64,000 nt of DNA from Homarus americanus (taxonomy: Eukaryota > Arthropoda > Malacostraca > Decapoda > Nephropidae). Shown piece by piece: positions 1 to 11,819 of the stretch; position 1 is the stretch's first letter; every line of letters begins with the position of its first letter. The stretch is taken from positions 124,001 through 188,000 of the forward strand of contig NW_024753920.1 in NCBI RefSeq assembly GCF_018991925.1. The letters are read 5' to 3'. The position numbers and the translations under genes were made by a program. The notes under the pieces were generated by a model. It worked only from the letters and a program-made list of their open reading frames with translations, did no database searches and was not told the DNA's origin.

Positions 1-112
1 TTTAGAACTTCCTGAGACTGTCTGGGACTGTCTTGGACCGCCTGGGGCTGTTTAGGACCGCCTGGGACTGCTTGGGACTGCCTGGGACTGTTTAGGACTG
101 TCTGGGTGTATC
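1..112. repeat. 10-bp minisatellite
   Basis: Eleven consecutive 10-bp units of the type cctgggactg (variants tcttggaccg, tttaggactg) run in exact register from the first base, so the array probably extends out of the window to the left. Confidence 0.9.
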
Positions 113-283
113 AAATAAGGTGCTCAATAGAGATAAAATAAAAAGGTAAAAAATTTAACTTAGGATTAACACAAAAGTCTAGAAGCAAACAAAAGTCCTT
201 ATGGGAGAGTCAAAGATAAAAAAAACCAAATCCTCTTTCTCTCCTTCTCTGTCCAAGTTCCCCTCTCTCTTTAACCCACACAA

Positions 284-420
284 ACATCTGGCATCAACAA
301 ACTAACACAAACAAACATCTGGTACTAAGATAAACAAACATCTGGTACTGACAAACACATACACAAACATCTGGCATTAACAAACTAACACAAACAAACA
401 TCTGATATTAACAAACAAAA
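284..420. repeat. Degenerate ~30-bp repeat, acaaacatctgg core
   Basis: The word acaaacatctgg recurs five times, separated by A/C-rich filler (taacaaactaacacaaac). It lies in a broader A-rich, low-complexity stretch at 113-640 that shows no coding signal. Confidence 0.65.
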
Positions 421-700
421 CACACAAAACATTAAATGAAACAGTCGACACATTAAACATTTACCACAAAAAAAAATCAATACAAAAACATTCAAACCAC
501 AAAACATTCATAAAAATAAATAACGATCAACACAAAACATTACTACACATAAATAACATTAAACACAAAAAAATCAACAAAACAAAACAATCACAAAAAA
601 AATGTTCAAAGCAAAAAATCAACAAAAACATTCAACGCACAAAACAGGTGACAGAAACGGAGCCCATCTGACGGTACAAGACAGGCGGAGACACACAGCA

Positions 701-781
701 CATAAACCCACCTGTCAGCTTACATAAACCCACCTGTCAGCTTACATTAACCCACCTGTCAGCTTACATAAACCACACAGG
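701..781. repeat. 22-bp tandem repeat with CACCTG E-boxes
   Basis: Units start at 701, 723 and 745 with a partial fourth at 767. Each carries acccacctgtcagc, which contains the E-box word CACCTG. An inverted copy (acaggtgggt) follows at about 789. Confidence 0.8.
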
Positions 782-1865
782 CGAGTTACAGGTGGGTCAC
801 ACAGGTAGATCCAAGGCCAGCCACAGGTGAAGCGTGGTTAAGAGGGTCCACTACCATATAAAGGTATGAAGGGATAATTCAGGTATTGATCACGCACAGG
901 TAAAGGCTGACTCACCTAACTACGTATCTCTGATCACTGCCACAACGCGACCACAACAATACAATAAACCTCCTGATTAACATTACAAAAAATATACCAA
1001 GATGCAGGCGATCGTAAAAATAAAAAAATAAAATCCTCGTCATTAAATCGCTCCCATAGATTTTTCGCAATTAATTAAAAGGAAAAATCACAATTGCTTC
1101 AGTTATCCATTGAGGTCGACAAATTATATTAACGTTTTCTATAAAGGGGGTGACTAAAGCGGTATTTTTCTCCCGTACACGACCGTCATTTCTGTCTACT
1201 TCAGTCACAATCACCCAGACTGTTAATGCCAGTGTAGTGAAAGCGCAAGTGGAGGAAAATTGCTCCTTAATCATCAAACACAACAATAACAAATTCAATA
1301 TAACGAGAATTCCATAAACAATACATATTAAGTAAAAAAAAAAATATAAAACATGTTATCTATTTCATTTCCTGATATATTTTGTCTCACGTAAACACAG
1401 ACATATTCTGGGTTTTTTTAATAACTGTGAATTTGTCTACACCTGTGTACAAACTTTTTGCTCTAATTATATTTTCAATGTGGTATTAAAGGCACTGATA
1501 ATTAATTAGTATCGATTACCTAATATAAAAAAAGGACTTTCTAACACACCCAAATATACCTTAACACTGAAATTTTTGTCAATTTTTTTTTCAAGTGTAA
1601 AAAATTATAACTTTAATAAAAAAAAATCACATTTCTTATAAACTTCAGACGCCATTAATCACACCCCATTGTCATCAGATAAAAATTGAACTCATCTTTT
1701 GTTTTAGGTTTCAATCGTATTCCTCTGGTTATAACAACACTTCACTTTCAAACACTTAAGATGAAACACTTATAAGACACTTAAAACCATTTCCCGAGGT
1801 TTTAAATCAGGTATCACACGGTAAATATCAGATGATAATGATTTTCAAGAACACTTTCCGCTGTT
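782..1865. other. AT-rich DNA without recognised features
   Basis: Mostly A/T-rich sequence with homopolymer A and T runs. A 75-codon frame on the minus strand at 1071-1298 has no recognisable domain or splice context. I see no gene here. Confidence 0.6.
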
Positions 1866-1867
1866 AA

Positions 1868-1980
1868 AAAAAAAATCCGCAACACTCCGACACTCAAAAA
1901 TCCACAACACTTCCGACACTCAAAAATCCGCAACACTTCCCGGCACTCAAAAATCCGCAACACTTTCCGACACTCAAACA
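1868..1980. repeat. 26-27 bp minisatellite
   Basis: Four units built from aaaaatccgcaacactt followed by ccgacactc, differing by single-base changes and one-base indels. Confidence 0.85.
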
Positions 1981-2084
1981 ACAAACACTCGGAAAACGCG
2001 TCGAGGTGACTAAGAGGGAGGTGGAGGGCGTGTCACCACCACCACCTACCAGTGCTTGCCAGCCTATGAAGGACAATCTCGTGG

Positions 2085-2445
2085 TACAGTACAATGGTCT
2101 CCTCTCACCTCCCCTTCTCTCACCTCCCCTTCTCTCTCCCCCTCTCCCCTTATCCGATACTCCCCTCTTAACAACATCTACCACCCTCCCACCCCGCCAT
2201 CGCCATATCCCTCAAGCTTCATTCATCTCCTCTTCTCCCCTCACCCCCCTTCTCATTTCATCCCCTTCCACTCCCACCCTTCCTTTTCTTACTCCCCCCT
2301 TCTTCCCTACGCCCTTCCTTCTCTCTCTACTCACACCTATTCTTTCCTACATCCGTCTTTTCCTTCCCTCTCCCCCTTCCCAAAACACCCTCCCCCCTCT
2401 CTCTCTTCCCCCCATACACCCATAATGGCCACTATGAATCTTCAA
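2085..2445. repeat. Polypyrimidine (CT/CCT) tract
   Basis: About 360 bp of almost pure C/T on the plus strand. It includes a short ctcacctccccttct direct repeat near 2100-2140. Overlapping proline/serine/leucine-rich open frames (2006-2454) are a consequence of composition. Confidence 0.8.
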
Positions 2446-2659
2446 CCAATCTAGAATTTATGACTTAAAAAGGGTCTAAACTTTAGGGTAGTAATTCTCC
2501 CTTGTTTGGATACAAGTCCCTCGGCCCTAAAAATCAGGTAATTAGTCCATGTGTCTTCGTGTAAGATTCTTTCCACGGCGTTACCAATAAATTTCGGGAG
2601 GATTTCAAAACCTCTCCCTTAAATCGTCTTAAAATAAGTAATGTTATATATATATACCC

Positions 2660-2800
2660 TAAAGTCATCTCACATCCCCTAAAGTGACGTCACATCCACT
2701 CTCAAGTCACCTCACACTTCCCCTTAGTGACGTAAAACACACACACCCTTAAATCACCTCATGCACACCCTAAAGTGACGTCCTACACACATACACCCTT
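2660..2800. repeat. Degenerate tandem repeat containing TGACGT(CA) sites
   Basis: The phrase cctaaagtgacgtcacat and variants recur. A perfect CRE/ATF-type palindrome TGACGTCA is at 2685-2692, with TGACGTAA near 2728 and TGACGTCC near 2776. Binding by a CREB/ATF factor is only an inference. Confidence 0.55.
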
Positions 2801-2834
2801 AGGACACTCTTCATCTCCCTTAGTCCATCACCCC

Positions 2835-2936
2835 GCCTCGCCTTTGACCTACCTCTCCTGGTCCACCTCGCCTCACCTCCTCTGGTCCACCTCACCTCCC
2901 CTGGTCCACCTCACCTTCCCTGGTCCACCTCACCAC
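2835..2936. repeat. ~21-bp repeat, ctggtccacctcacc
   Basis: Five imperfect units of ctggtccacctcacct(cc) in tandem. The surrounding 2450-2835 holds no recognisable gene. Confidence 0.75.
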
Positions 2937-2967
2937 CTTAACCCTATCTCCCGTATTTCACAGAACC

Positions 2968-3370
2968 AAGGGTGAGGGGAAGTGGGTGAGGAGGTCACGA
3001 GAGAAGGAGGAGGAGAGAGGAGGAGGAGAGAGGGTGAGTGAAGGAAAAAGAAAGACCCCAAGAAGAGGATGGGTGAAAGGGAGAAGGAAGGGTGAGGGAA
3101 AAGGGGGTAGGAAAAAGGTGGGGGGAAAGGAGAAAGGAGAAGAGAGTGGGGAGTAATAAAGGTGGGGAAAGAGGAAGAAAGAGGATGTGGGGATAGGAGA
3201 AAGGCTGATGGAAGGTGCACGGGGGTGGAGAAATGAGGAGGGAACTGAGTGATGGGAGGCGAGAGGAGAAAGGGGGGTGAGGGGAGGCAAGGGGAAGAAG
3301 GAGGGTTACGGGAGGTGAGACAAGGGGAGACAGGAGGGGTGAGGGGAGAGAAGGAGGAGAGACGAGGAGG
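2968..3370. repeat. Polypurine (GGA/GA) tract
   Basis: About 400 bp of nearly continuous A/G on the plus strand. It mirrors the pyrimidine tract at 2.1-2.4 kb, so the two could pair if inverted. The long minus-strand serine/proline frames across it reflect composition. Confidence 0.8.
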
Positions 3371-3599
3371 ACTCATAATGTTCCAGGAGGTGGGACCAGA
3401 TGGCTGATGGTTTTCCAGTTCCTTCCAGGCCGGAGTTGGAAGAGAGATAGTGACGGCGGATATATTAAACCCAAGACCCTCGTTAACCTCCAACAGCAGA
3501 TGGTTCTCGGCTCATATTAAAACACAAAGTAAAATAATACACACTATATATACCCCTTAGTCCTTACACGGAGATTGTGCTGCGGTGATACGATTTATA

Positions 3600-3872
3600 T
3601 ATAATTTGACAGACAGACAGACACCAACCTTCTTTCTCTATTATCTCTCTCCTCCTTCCCCCGTCTCTCCTTCTTCCTCCATCATCTCTCTCTCTCCCTC
3701 CCCTTATTCCTCCTGTCGCCCTCCCCATCTATCTTCTCTCAGTGTACACATGTTATCCACCAGTTCCACCTTCCTATCTCATGTGTATTCTCTTCCTCCT
3801 CCTCTCTTCATCACACCACCACCCACCCACTCACCCACCCACCCACTCACCCACCCACCCACTCACCCACAC
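3600..3872. repeat. Polypyrimidine tract and CCCA/CTCACCCA repeats
   Basis: A CT-rich stretch (3640-3800) passes into tandem cacccacccact units at about 3820-3872. Confidence 0.75.
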
Positions 3873-3972
3873 CGTAAACAAACACCCAAGTCCCTCCCTT
3901 GTGTGTGGATGTACCTCACTATTGTCTTCCTTTATGGTAGACAAAATGTTTACCTTATTGTTTATGACTGAT

Positions 3973-4170
3973 TAATACTTCCTTCTATAATGTGTATGGT
4001 CTATAATCCTTCCTTCTATAATGTGTATGGTGTATAATTCTTCCCTTCTATAATATGTGGTGTATAATCCTTCTATAATGAGTATGGTGTATAATCCTTC
4101 CTTCTATAATGTGTATGGTGTATAATCCTTCCTTCTATAATGTGTATAGTATATCGTCCTTCCCTTCCCT
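3973..4170. repeat. 31-bp minisatellite
   Basis: About six imperfect units made of ataatccttccttctataa followed by tgtgtatggtgt. Copies vary by short deletions. Confidence 0.85.
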
Positions 4171-4199
4171 CTATAATTATATGTTACAATCCTTCAGTC

Positions 4200-4450
4200 T
4201 ATAACAAATTACTGTATAATCTACCACCCCTTCGTTAACAACCTATCATTCTTGTATCTCCCTACTGGGCTACAACAATCTACCTTCACTACCAGACACC
4301 GCTCTTTATACCCTATGCAATCCACCAGCACTCACTAAAGTACATCTACCAGCACCGCCGTCAACAATCTACCACAACTACCATCTACCAGCACTCCCTA
4401 AAGTACAAGTACCAGCACCATAATCTACCACAACTTCCCTCCGCCCTACA
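4200..4450. repeat. Degenerate ctaccagcac repeat
   Basis: Recurring words ctaccagcac, aatctaccac and ctaaagtaca suggest an old, decayed tandem repeat. No coding sequence is evident. Confidence 0.45.
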
Positions 4451-4454
4451 ACTC

Positions 4455-5100
4455 TCTCTCTCTCTTTCTCTCCTCTACGCCCCCTACCGCCATCAACTGG
4501 GCTTATATTCACAGCTTGCCTAATCCAGCCTATTGTGCCTGCTACTGCATTTGTTATTCTCTCTCTCTCACTCTCTCTCTCTTTCTTTCTCTCTATCTCC
4601 CTCACTTTTCCTCAATGGGCTCTCTCTCTCTCTCTCTCTCTCATTCTCTTCCTCTTTACACTGTGGTTCTGGTTATCACTTCTTCTCGTCCTATCTCTCA
4701 TCTTCCTTGTTTCTCATTTATCTCTTCTTCTTAGTTTATCTTATCGTGGTTTTTATCCTATTTTACTTTAATATCTTCCTCTCTTTATTTAGTTTTATCA
4801 CATTTTCTTTCATTTATCACACTTTTCCTCCCACTGACTTCAACTCTCTCTCTCTCTCTCACCAATTAACTTTAATGTATTTTATTATAATTTCCTTCCC
4901 CATCACTTTCAGCTTCCATCTCTGTCTCTCCATCTATCTAATGACTCTCCATTCTTCCTTCACACCCCTTACTCTTTCTCTCTCTCTCCCTCTCATTATC
5001 TATTTTACATTATTACAGTTTCTTCCCCACGACTTCTAGCTTCTCTCTCTATCCACCTCTATTCTCCATCTATCTCTTCAACCCTCTCCCCCCACCACCC
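4455..5100. repeat. CT-rich low-complexity block with (CT)n runs
   Basis: More than 600 bp of pyrimidine-rich sequence with several (CT)n microsatellites (near 4455, 4555-4590, 4620-4645, 4845-4860). Confidence 0.8.
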
Positions 5101-6000
5101 CCCCTCTTTCCCTCCCTATACCACCCTTGTCCAATCAGACCCAAGTTGCTTACATCCCCTTTCCTTCTTGTCTCCTCCATCACAGCAAATACCATCAGTG
5201 TTATTACCCCCCCGGCCTTGCCTGAGGGGAAATCATTGAGGGTAAACAAGCAGTGAGGGGAAAGTGGGTGGACGACTGTGGGGTGGAACGAAGCCATACG
5301 CAAACCATCGCTCGCTAACACCTACCAAGGACCTTCTTCTTATGCCTTAAAACACTCGGATGATTTTTGACAACAGGTTAAACTTTTAGACTTGAAGGGA
5401 AACAGAAGGATAATAATAATAAAAACGTATGTTTATGGGAGGAATTTTGTGACTCAGATGACGAATATATTTTTTTTAAGTTACCCCATGAAGCCAGAGT
5501 ACCTTATTCTTAGCTGCCATAACACTCCTGACGGGGAGGTTGTCATCAATTCACATCCCAGCTAGGTCCTTATCTATACACATGGGATAAGAGATAAGAA
5601 AACCTATTGTACAGTGTAATTAAGACGCCAAATTAACTCCCTATCTCTATGTCGGGCCAGGAGACAGGTGTGTACGTTCTCATATCTCCAGTCAGGTGTG
5701 AGGGGGAGTCTTAACACCTTATAACCTACAGTACGATCCTTTGAGACTCTGACCCCCTTCTCTCCACCCCCCCTGGCTGCCCAAATCACCCCCAGGCGTC
5801 ATTACTCTCACCTATTGATCAGTATTCCCTTATTGCCCCGGCTGCCTGGATCCTGATCACATCCATCTTGATCACGACAGTTATTTGATCAATACAGACA
5901 CACACTACCAGAGGCTCCCTTATACACCACGAGGTAATTGTGATCAAACCTGAGACGCTGTACAGCAGGTCAAGCCCATCACGGTCTTGTTTCATTCAAC
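5101..6000. other. Unique DNA; TGATCA cluster at 5816-5946
   Basis: No gene recognised. The palindrome TGATCA occurs five times within 131 bp (5816, 5854, 5869, 5886, 5941). Frames on the minus strand at 5070-5321 and 5604-5789 have no recognisable features. Confidence 0.5.
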
Positions 6001-6009
6001 TTAATAATT

Positions 6010-6215
6010 ACTGTATTGTTATTATTATTATTATTATTATTAGTAGTAGTAGTAGTGATAATAGTAGGAGTATTATCATTATTATTAACTAGTCTCATCA
6101 TAATTATCGTTATTAATATTCCTAATAATTGATCTCTCCGATAATCAGAATTATTAACATCACCACATTCAGTTACCACCATCATTATGACCATCACCAC
6201 TATCATCATTCCCGT
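6010..6215. repeat. (ATT)n/(AGT)n and ATC triplet repeats
   Basis: (tta)n at about 6015-6040 switches to (gta)n, followed by degenerate attatcatt/accatcacc triplets to about 6215. The segment 6231-6820 after it holds no recognised gene. Confidence 0.75.
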
Positions 6216-6821
6216 GGTCATTCTATTTCAGTCACCAGACCTAACTACTGAACCAGGCTGCAAGAGACGCTGACGGTGACTCATTCACATGTAATGGTCT
6301 TGGATTCTGGGGGGGATAGGGGTTATGGGAATTTCGTGTGGGGGTTTAGTGGGGAGTGGAGGCTAAATGGGCCATGGGGGATATCAAAAGGGGGGAAGGG
6401 GGGTCGTAAGGGGAGAGGGTCGTTCTTAAGTTACCCCCCACGACCATCACCCAATATATATACACTGGCCCGGCTACAGACGCTACAACTCACTTAATTC
6501 TAGTTTATCTTTATACATCTATTCCACAAGTTATTTAATAGTATTTAAATTCCTTATATGTCGTGTTTCTTAAAGTTATGGATATTATTATTTTTTTACG
6601 TTGCATATTTTTTCGGTTATCTTAGGATTTATTATATTTTTTGGAGACGTTTAATCTTGGCCCCGGGATCACCAAGTTTTCTTAATAGTGTGAAGTATTA
6701 GATTTTATTTATTCTATCGTTTATTTATTCTCTGACTGTATTTGTTCTTTGCTCACAACAATAAATTCTTTTTTTCTTTTCATTATGACCCTGAGAGTGA
6801 TCAGATGGCGGGGGCTGTGGT

Positions 6822-6882
6822 GGTGACGGTACCTGTGGTGGTGGTGGTGGTGGCTGTGGTGGTGGCTGTGGTGCGGTAGCGG
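6822..6882. repeat. (GGT)n triplet repeat
   Basis: Plus-strand ggtggtggtggt with gctgtggt variants. The minus strand reads as a polyhistidine run in a frame with no supporting coding features. Confidence 0.75.
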
Positions 6883-6997
6883 CGGGTCAACAGGGAGGTG
6901 CGGCTCCGCGCCCGAGTGTAATAAAACTGAGGCCATTTTCCCGTTTAATCGAGCGGCGTGGGGCGTCCCCCGGTGATTGTGGACGATCAATTACACT

Positions 6998-7263
6998 GTA
7001 CCGGAATCACTGTACCGGGACTACTGTACCAGCACCACTGTACGATGACCACTGTATTAGGACCACTATAACAAGACTACTATAATAGAACCACTATACC
7101 AGAATCACTGTATCAGGACCACTGTACCGGGACTACTGTACCAGCACCACTGTACGATGACCACTGTATTAGGACCACTATAACAAGACTACTATAATAG
7201 AACCACTATACCAGAATCACTGTACCAGGACCACTGTACCAGGACCACCGTACCAGGACCACT
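6998..7263. repeat. 14-bp minisatellite organised as 112-bp (8 x 14) higher-order repeat
   Basis: Nineteen 14-bp monomers of the type gtaccaggaccact. The block of eight monomers at 7012-7123 is repeated at 7124-7235. Seven monomers (98 bp) are identical and the eighth differs by one base. Monomers within a block differ from each other by up to half their positions. Confidence 0.9.
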
Positions 7264-7265
7264 AA

Positions 7266-7738
7266 ACTCAGATCACCAATGTCTCACCACTGCTCCACGC
7301 GCCATATGTCACACACCTGTTACCTTACCACAGTGTCCGGGAATTCCCCTTACTGAAATCCCGTTCATAGGTTCATATTCTGACACAATCACAAACTACA
7401 ATTTTCTCCTTAAGTGACAACTCATCTAACGCACTAAAGTGATATAACTACATATATAATGGCGGTCAAGATGGCGTCGGAATAACAGTAAGACTCTAGC
7501 ATAAATAAAAGTCATTGTACTTTTACCTTAAGTTACGAGGAAAATATCGAACATGTAAGACTTTCAGAATAAGTATCATATAACGCTGTTTAAATATACT
7601 GCAGAATGTTGTTCCATTGTTGTAAAAGATCGTTGTTTAAGATTTTAGCTCACAGTAAGTGTTCAAAGATGTTCAGTAAGTGTTCAAAACTTCCTGTACA
7701 GTATGTTATTCTTAACTTGTTCTGTACTCGTTTAATAC
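7266..7738. other. Unique AT-rich DNA
   Basis: No gene recognised. A short direct repeat (gtaagtgttcaaa) is at about 7656 and 7676. Confidence 0.5.
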
Positions 7739-7739
7739 C

Positions 7740-7925
7740 ACCATTCTCATTCTGACATCCAGGCCTCAAATTCTCACCCCAAGGACCACCAAAGATCCAA
7801 AAATTCCCATTCCAACAAAACCTCACATTGTTATTCCAACATCTAGGCCTCAAATTCCCATTCCAACATCCAGGTCTCATATTCCCATTCCCAAAACATC
7901 CTCAAATTCCCATTCCAACATCCAA
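7740..7925. repeat. ~26-27 bp degenerate minisatellite
   Basis: Units of ttcccattccaacatccagg plus cctcaaa recur about seven times with many changes. The Gly/Trp/Asn-rich minus-strand frame over it is repeat-derived. Confidence 0.7.
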
Positions 7926-8096
7926 GAGGCCACCGCCACGTTCCAGCCTCTCACTATGTAAATTCCGGCATTCCATCAAAGTGGGTGACTCAACCTCAGT
8001 ATTCCCATATGATCCTCCTCCCCGCCCCGCCCCGCCCCGTCCCACCCCTCCCAGCTGGAATCAGGAATGGGAATCAGCAGCAGCAAAGAGGGAGAG

Positions 8097-8099
<3 letters not shown>

Positions 8100-8168
<69 letters not shown>
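8100..8168. repeat. (GA)n microsatellite
   Basis: About 34 uninterrupted GA dinucleotides. It follows a short (ccccg)n run at about 8026-8040. Confidence 0.95.
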
Positions 8169-8170
<2 letters not shown>

Positions 8171-8354
8171 ACTGGTGTACAAAAGTGATTAGTATTTTCT
8201 TACAGACAGTCACCAGTCCTCGCTAGGTTTAATAAAAGACGACTTATGGCCGTTTTATGCAAATTAGTCGTTCTATTTATTTTTTTCCCATCCTGAGGCC
8301 ATTAGAGGCTTAACAGCAGTAGTTTCACTCTTGTTGAACTTATTAACAATTATC

Positions 8355-8440
8355 TTTCTTGTGTACATAAAATGTTTTTCTTGTGTACGTAAATAATTTT
8401 TCTCGTGTACGTAAATTATCTTTCTCGTGTAAGTAAATTT
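8355..8440. repeat. ~26-bp repeat, cttgtgtacgtaaat
   Basis: Four imperfect units containing cttgtgtacgtaaat or ctcgtgtacgtaaat, spaced by T-rich filler. Confidence 0.7.
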
Positions 8441-8574
8441 TTTTTAGGATCTTTACTTACTAAAATTTACAGCATTTTCGTATTTAATTATTTTATTTTC
8501 GTAGTCTTGGTTATTCACAAATACTAATTCTAAGTTTATTGAACGATCGTTGTTCAGTTTCCTCGGAGTGGATG

Positions 8575-8578
<4 letters not shown>

Positions 8579-8620
<42 letters not shown>
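8579..8620. repeat. (GT)n microsatellite
   Basis: About 21 uninterrupted GT dinucleotides. Confidence 0.95.
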
Positions 8621-8622
<2 letters not shown>

Positions 8623-8876
8623 CAAAAGAAGTTCACAAGACTCTCTATGTAAACATAACCTGTCACGTCACAACACACGCGGCTGCCTCCCACTTAGTTT
8701 TTCTCTCTCTCCTTTATTACCTTTATTTGTCTCATGTTTTTCTCTTTTATCTCTATTGTGTCACGACATGAGTCTCTTTAACGCCACTGTGGATGTCTGC
8801 GTCACTACGGATAATATGTCTGATAAACGTATAAATGTCTATCTTGTTATGTGTCAGTGTGTGGACCTTCGTATAT

Positions 8877-8912
8877 GTCCGTCCGTCCGTCCGTCCGTCC
8901 GTCCGTCCGTCC

Positions 8913-8966
<54 letters not shown>
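8877..8966. repeat. Compound (GTCC)n-(GTCT)n microsatellite
   Basis: Roughly nine GTCC tetramers switch cleanly at about 8914 to about thirteen GTCT tetramers, a single C-to-T change fixed across one half of the array. A related (gtctatcc)n tract lies at 9083-9140. Confidence 0.9.
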
Positions 8967-9299
8967 TAATACAAGGATGTGTGGTATCAATTAGGGAATC
9001 CAATGAGTAAACGCATTTGCTTATTAAAATACCGATGAACGGATGCGTCAATGCGTCAAGATACCACTGTTTACGCACCAATAAACACACGTATCTATCC
9101 ATCCATCCGTCTATCCGTCTATCCGTCTATCCGTCTATACATCAGTAGCAGCATCGCCAAGTCTGAGATGAGTGAGTGTTTGTCGAGCCATTTATAACAC
9201 TGTCAGTAACGAGACAATGCCAGCACGTGTAGTGAAGTAATATAGTAAGGGCGTCATTCCTATGTATGGGCGTTAGGATTTTCGTCCGTATCGACAGTG

Positions 9300-10380
<1,081 letters not shown>

Positions 10381-10432
<52 letters not shown>
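10381..10432. repeat. (CA)n microsatellite
   Basis: About 26 uninterrupted CA dinucleotides. Confidence 0.95.
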
Positions 10433-10433
<1 letters not shown>

Positions 10434-10599
10434 GAGACCAGCCATCACCTGACCGTCCCTTCACCTACACAGCGGGAAGCAATTTGATTATAACGAGTAA
10501 CTTCTTTATAACTGACAGGGGTCCATAAGTCTTCACCCTTACCGCTATATAGTGATATACGGTATAAATCTATTATAGGACTGTGTGGTAAATTAGCAG

Positions 10600-10738
10600 G
10601 TAGGGGAGGTGTGGTGGGGGGAGAAGTGGTGGGGGGTTAAGGTGGGGAGATGATGGGGAGGTGTGGTGGGAGGTTAGGATTGGAAGGTGTGGTGGGAGGT
10701 TAGGATTGGAAGGTGTGGTGGGAGGTTAAGGTGAGGAG
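10600..10738. repeat. 26-bp minisatellite, ggtgtggtgggaggtta
   Basis: About five imperfect units ggtgtggtgggaggttagg plus attggaa, the central two nearly identical. Confidence 0.8.
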
Positions 10739-10837
10739 AAGATAAGGTCACTGACTGGCCTCTCCACAGTGTTTTTCAATTAATCAGAATTTTTGTAGTG
10801 CAGAAAAAATATGAAGCATCGATTCTAATCTAATATA

Positions 10838-10932
10838 TCCTCACCTAACCTAAGCTAATCCTAAAGTAATCCAACCTAATCTATACCTGACCTAATCTAA
10901 CATAATCTAATCCTAATTTAACGTAATGTAAA
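10838..10932. repeat. Degenerate CCTAA (telomere-type) tract
   Basis: Words cctaacctaa, ctaatcctaa and cctaatcta recur. They resemble decayed arthropod CCTAA telomere repeats. Confidence 0.5.
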
Positions 10933-10994
10933 GTGAGATCAATCTGAAAGTTAACACGGTGAAAATATCCCTCATAAGTATTAAAAAGTGCAAC

Positions 10995-11112
10995 CGTTTC
11001 CAACCCCACACCGACAGGATTACCCTCTCCCACACACACTGACAGGATTTACCCTCTTCCGCAACCCCACACACCGACAGGATTTACCCCCTTCCCCACA
11101 CACCGACAGAAC
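10995..11112. repeat. ~37-bp repeat, ccgacaggatttaccc
   Basis: Four imperfect units containing cacaccgacaggatttaccc. The segment 11113-11729 that follows has no recognised gene. Confidence 0.75.
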
Positions 11113-11724
11113 TCACAAGGACCCGGCATCCCTATAAGAGTTAAGGTCCAAGACAATATCTGCTCGAATACAGAAGGATTCACCACCACGATCCCTGACC
11201 CCAGACGCCGCCAGGGTTCACAAGGGCCCGCTAGTCATCCCCCCCTAGAAGGTGACACAGTTCACAGGGGCGGCGGGGGGCCAGTAATACCCTCTACGTG
11301 AGTCAGAATACAGGCAGGAGAGCGACCCACTGATGGATAAGATTACTCGCCCACTCCACCAGTGTTTGGTCAGTGGCTTAGTGTGTCCACCTCCACGTTG
11401 TCTCGGGTGACACAGTGGGGAGACATTGGTTGTTATGTGTCCTCTAATGTGTCATGCATGTTATCCTCTGACTCATGTATCCTCCCATGTTGACAGTGAT
11501 ACAGTTTATGGAGACACAATAATACAAAGTGGATAATAACAGCATTAACACACAATTATTAGTTATTCTCTGGTTATGTTGTAGTGACGTACTTTCAATG
11601 GGGTGTTGTTGTAATCAGAGATGAATAACAATACTACCTCATGGACAAACACCAATAAGAACAATACATGAACCACATCCTCTGTTTTAATTCGTTAAGA
11701 AGCCACAACTCACTACAAAAACTC

Positions 11725-11729
<5 letters not shown>

Positions 11730-11791
<62 letters not shown>
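11730..11791. repeat. (GA)n microsatellite
   Basis: About 31 uninterrupted GA dinucleotides. Confidence 0.95.
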
Positions 11792-11793
<2 letters not shown>

Positions 11794-11819
11794 GCACAGA
11801 CAATAAACGAAATCACAGC

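Noticed and set aside
6721..6990. His-rich minus frame near a CpG-rich patch
   Set aside because: Polyhistidine comes from the (GGT)n run; no splice or start evidence supports the remainder.
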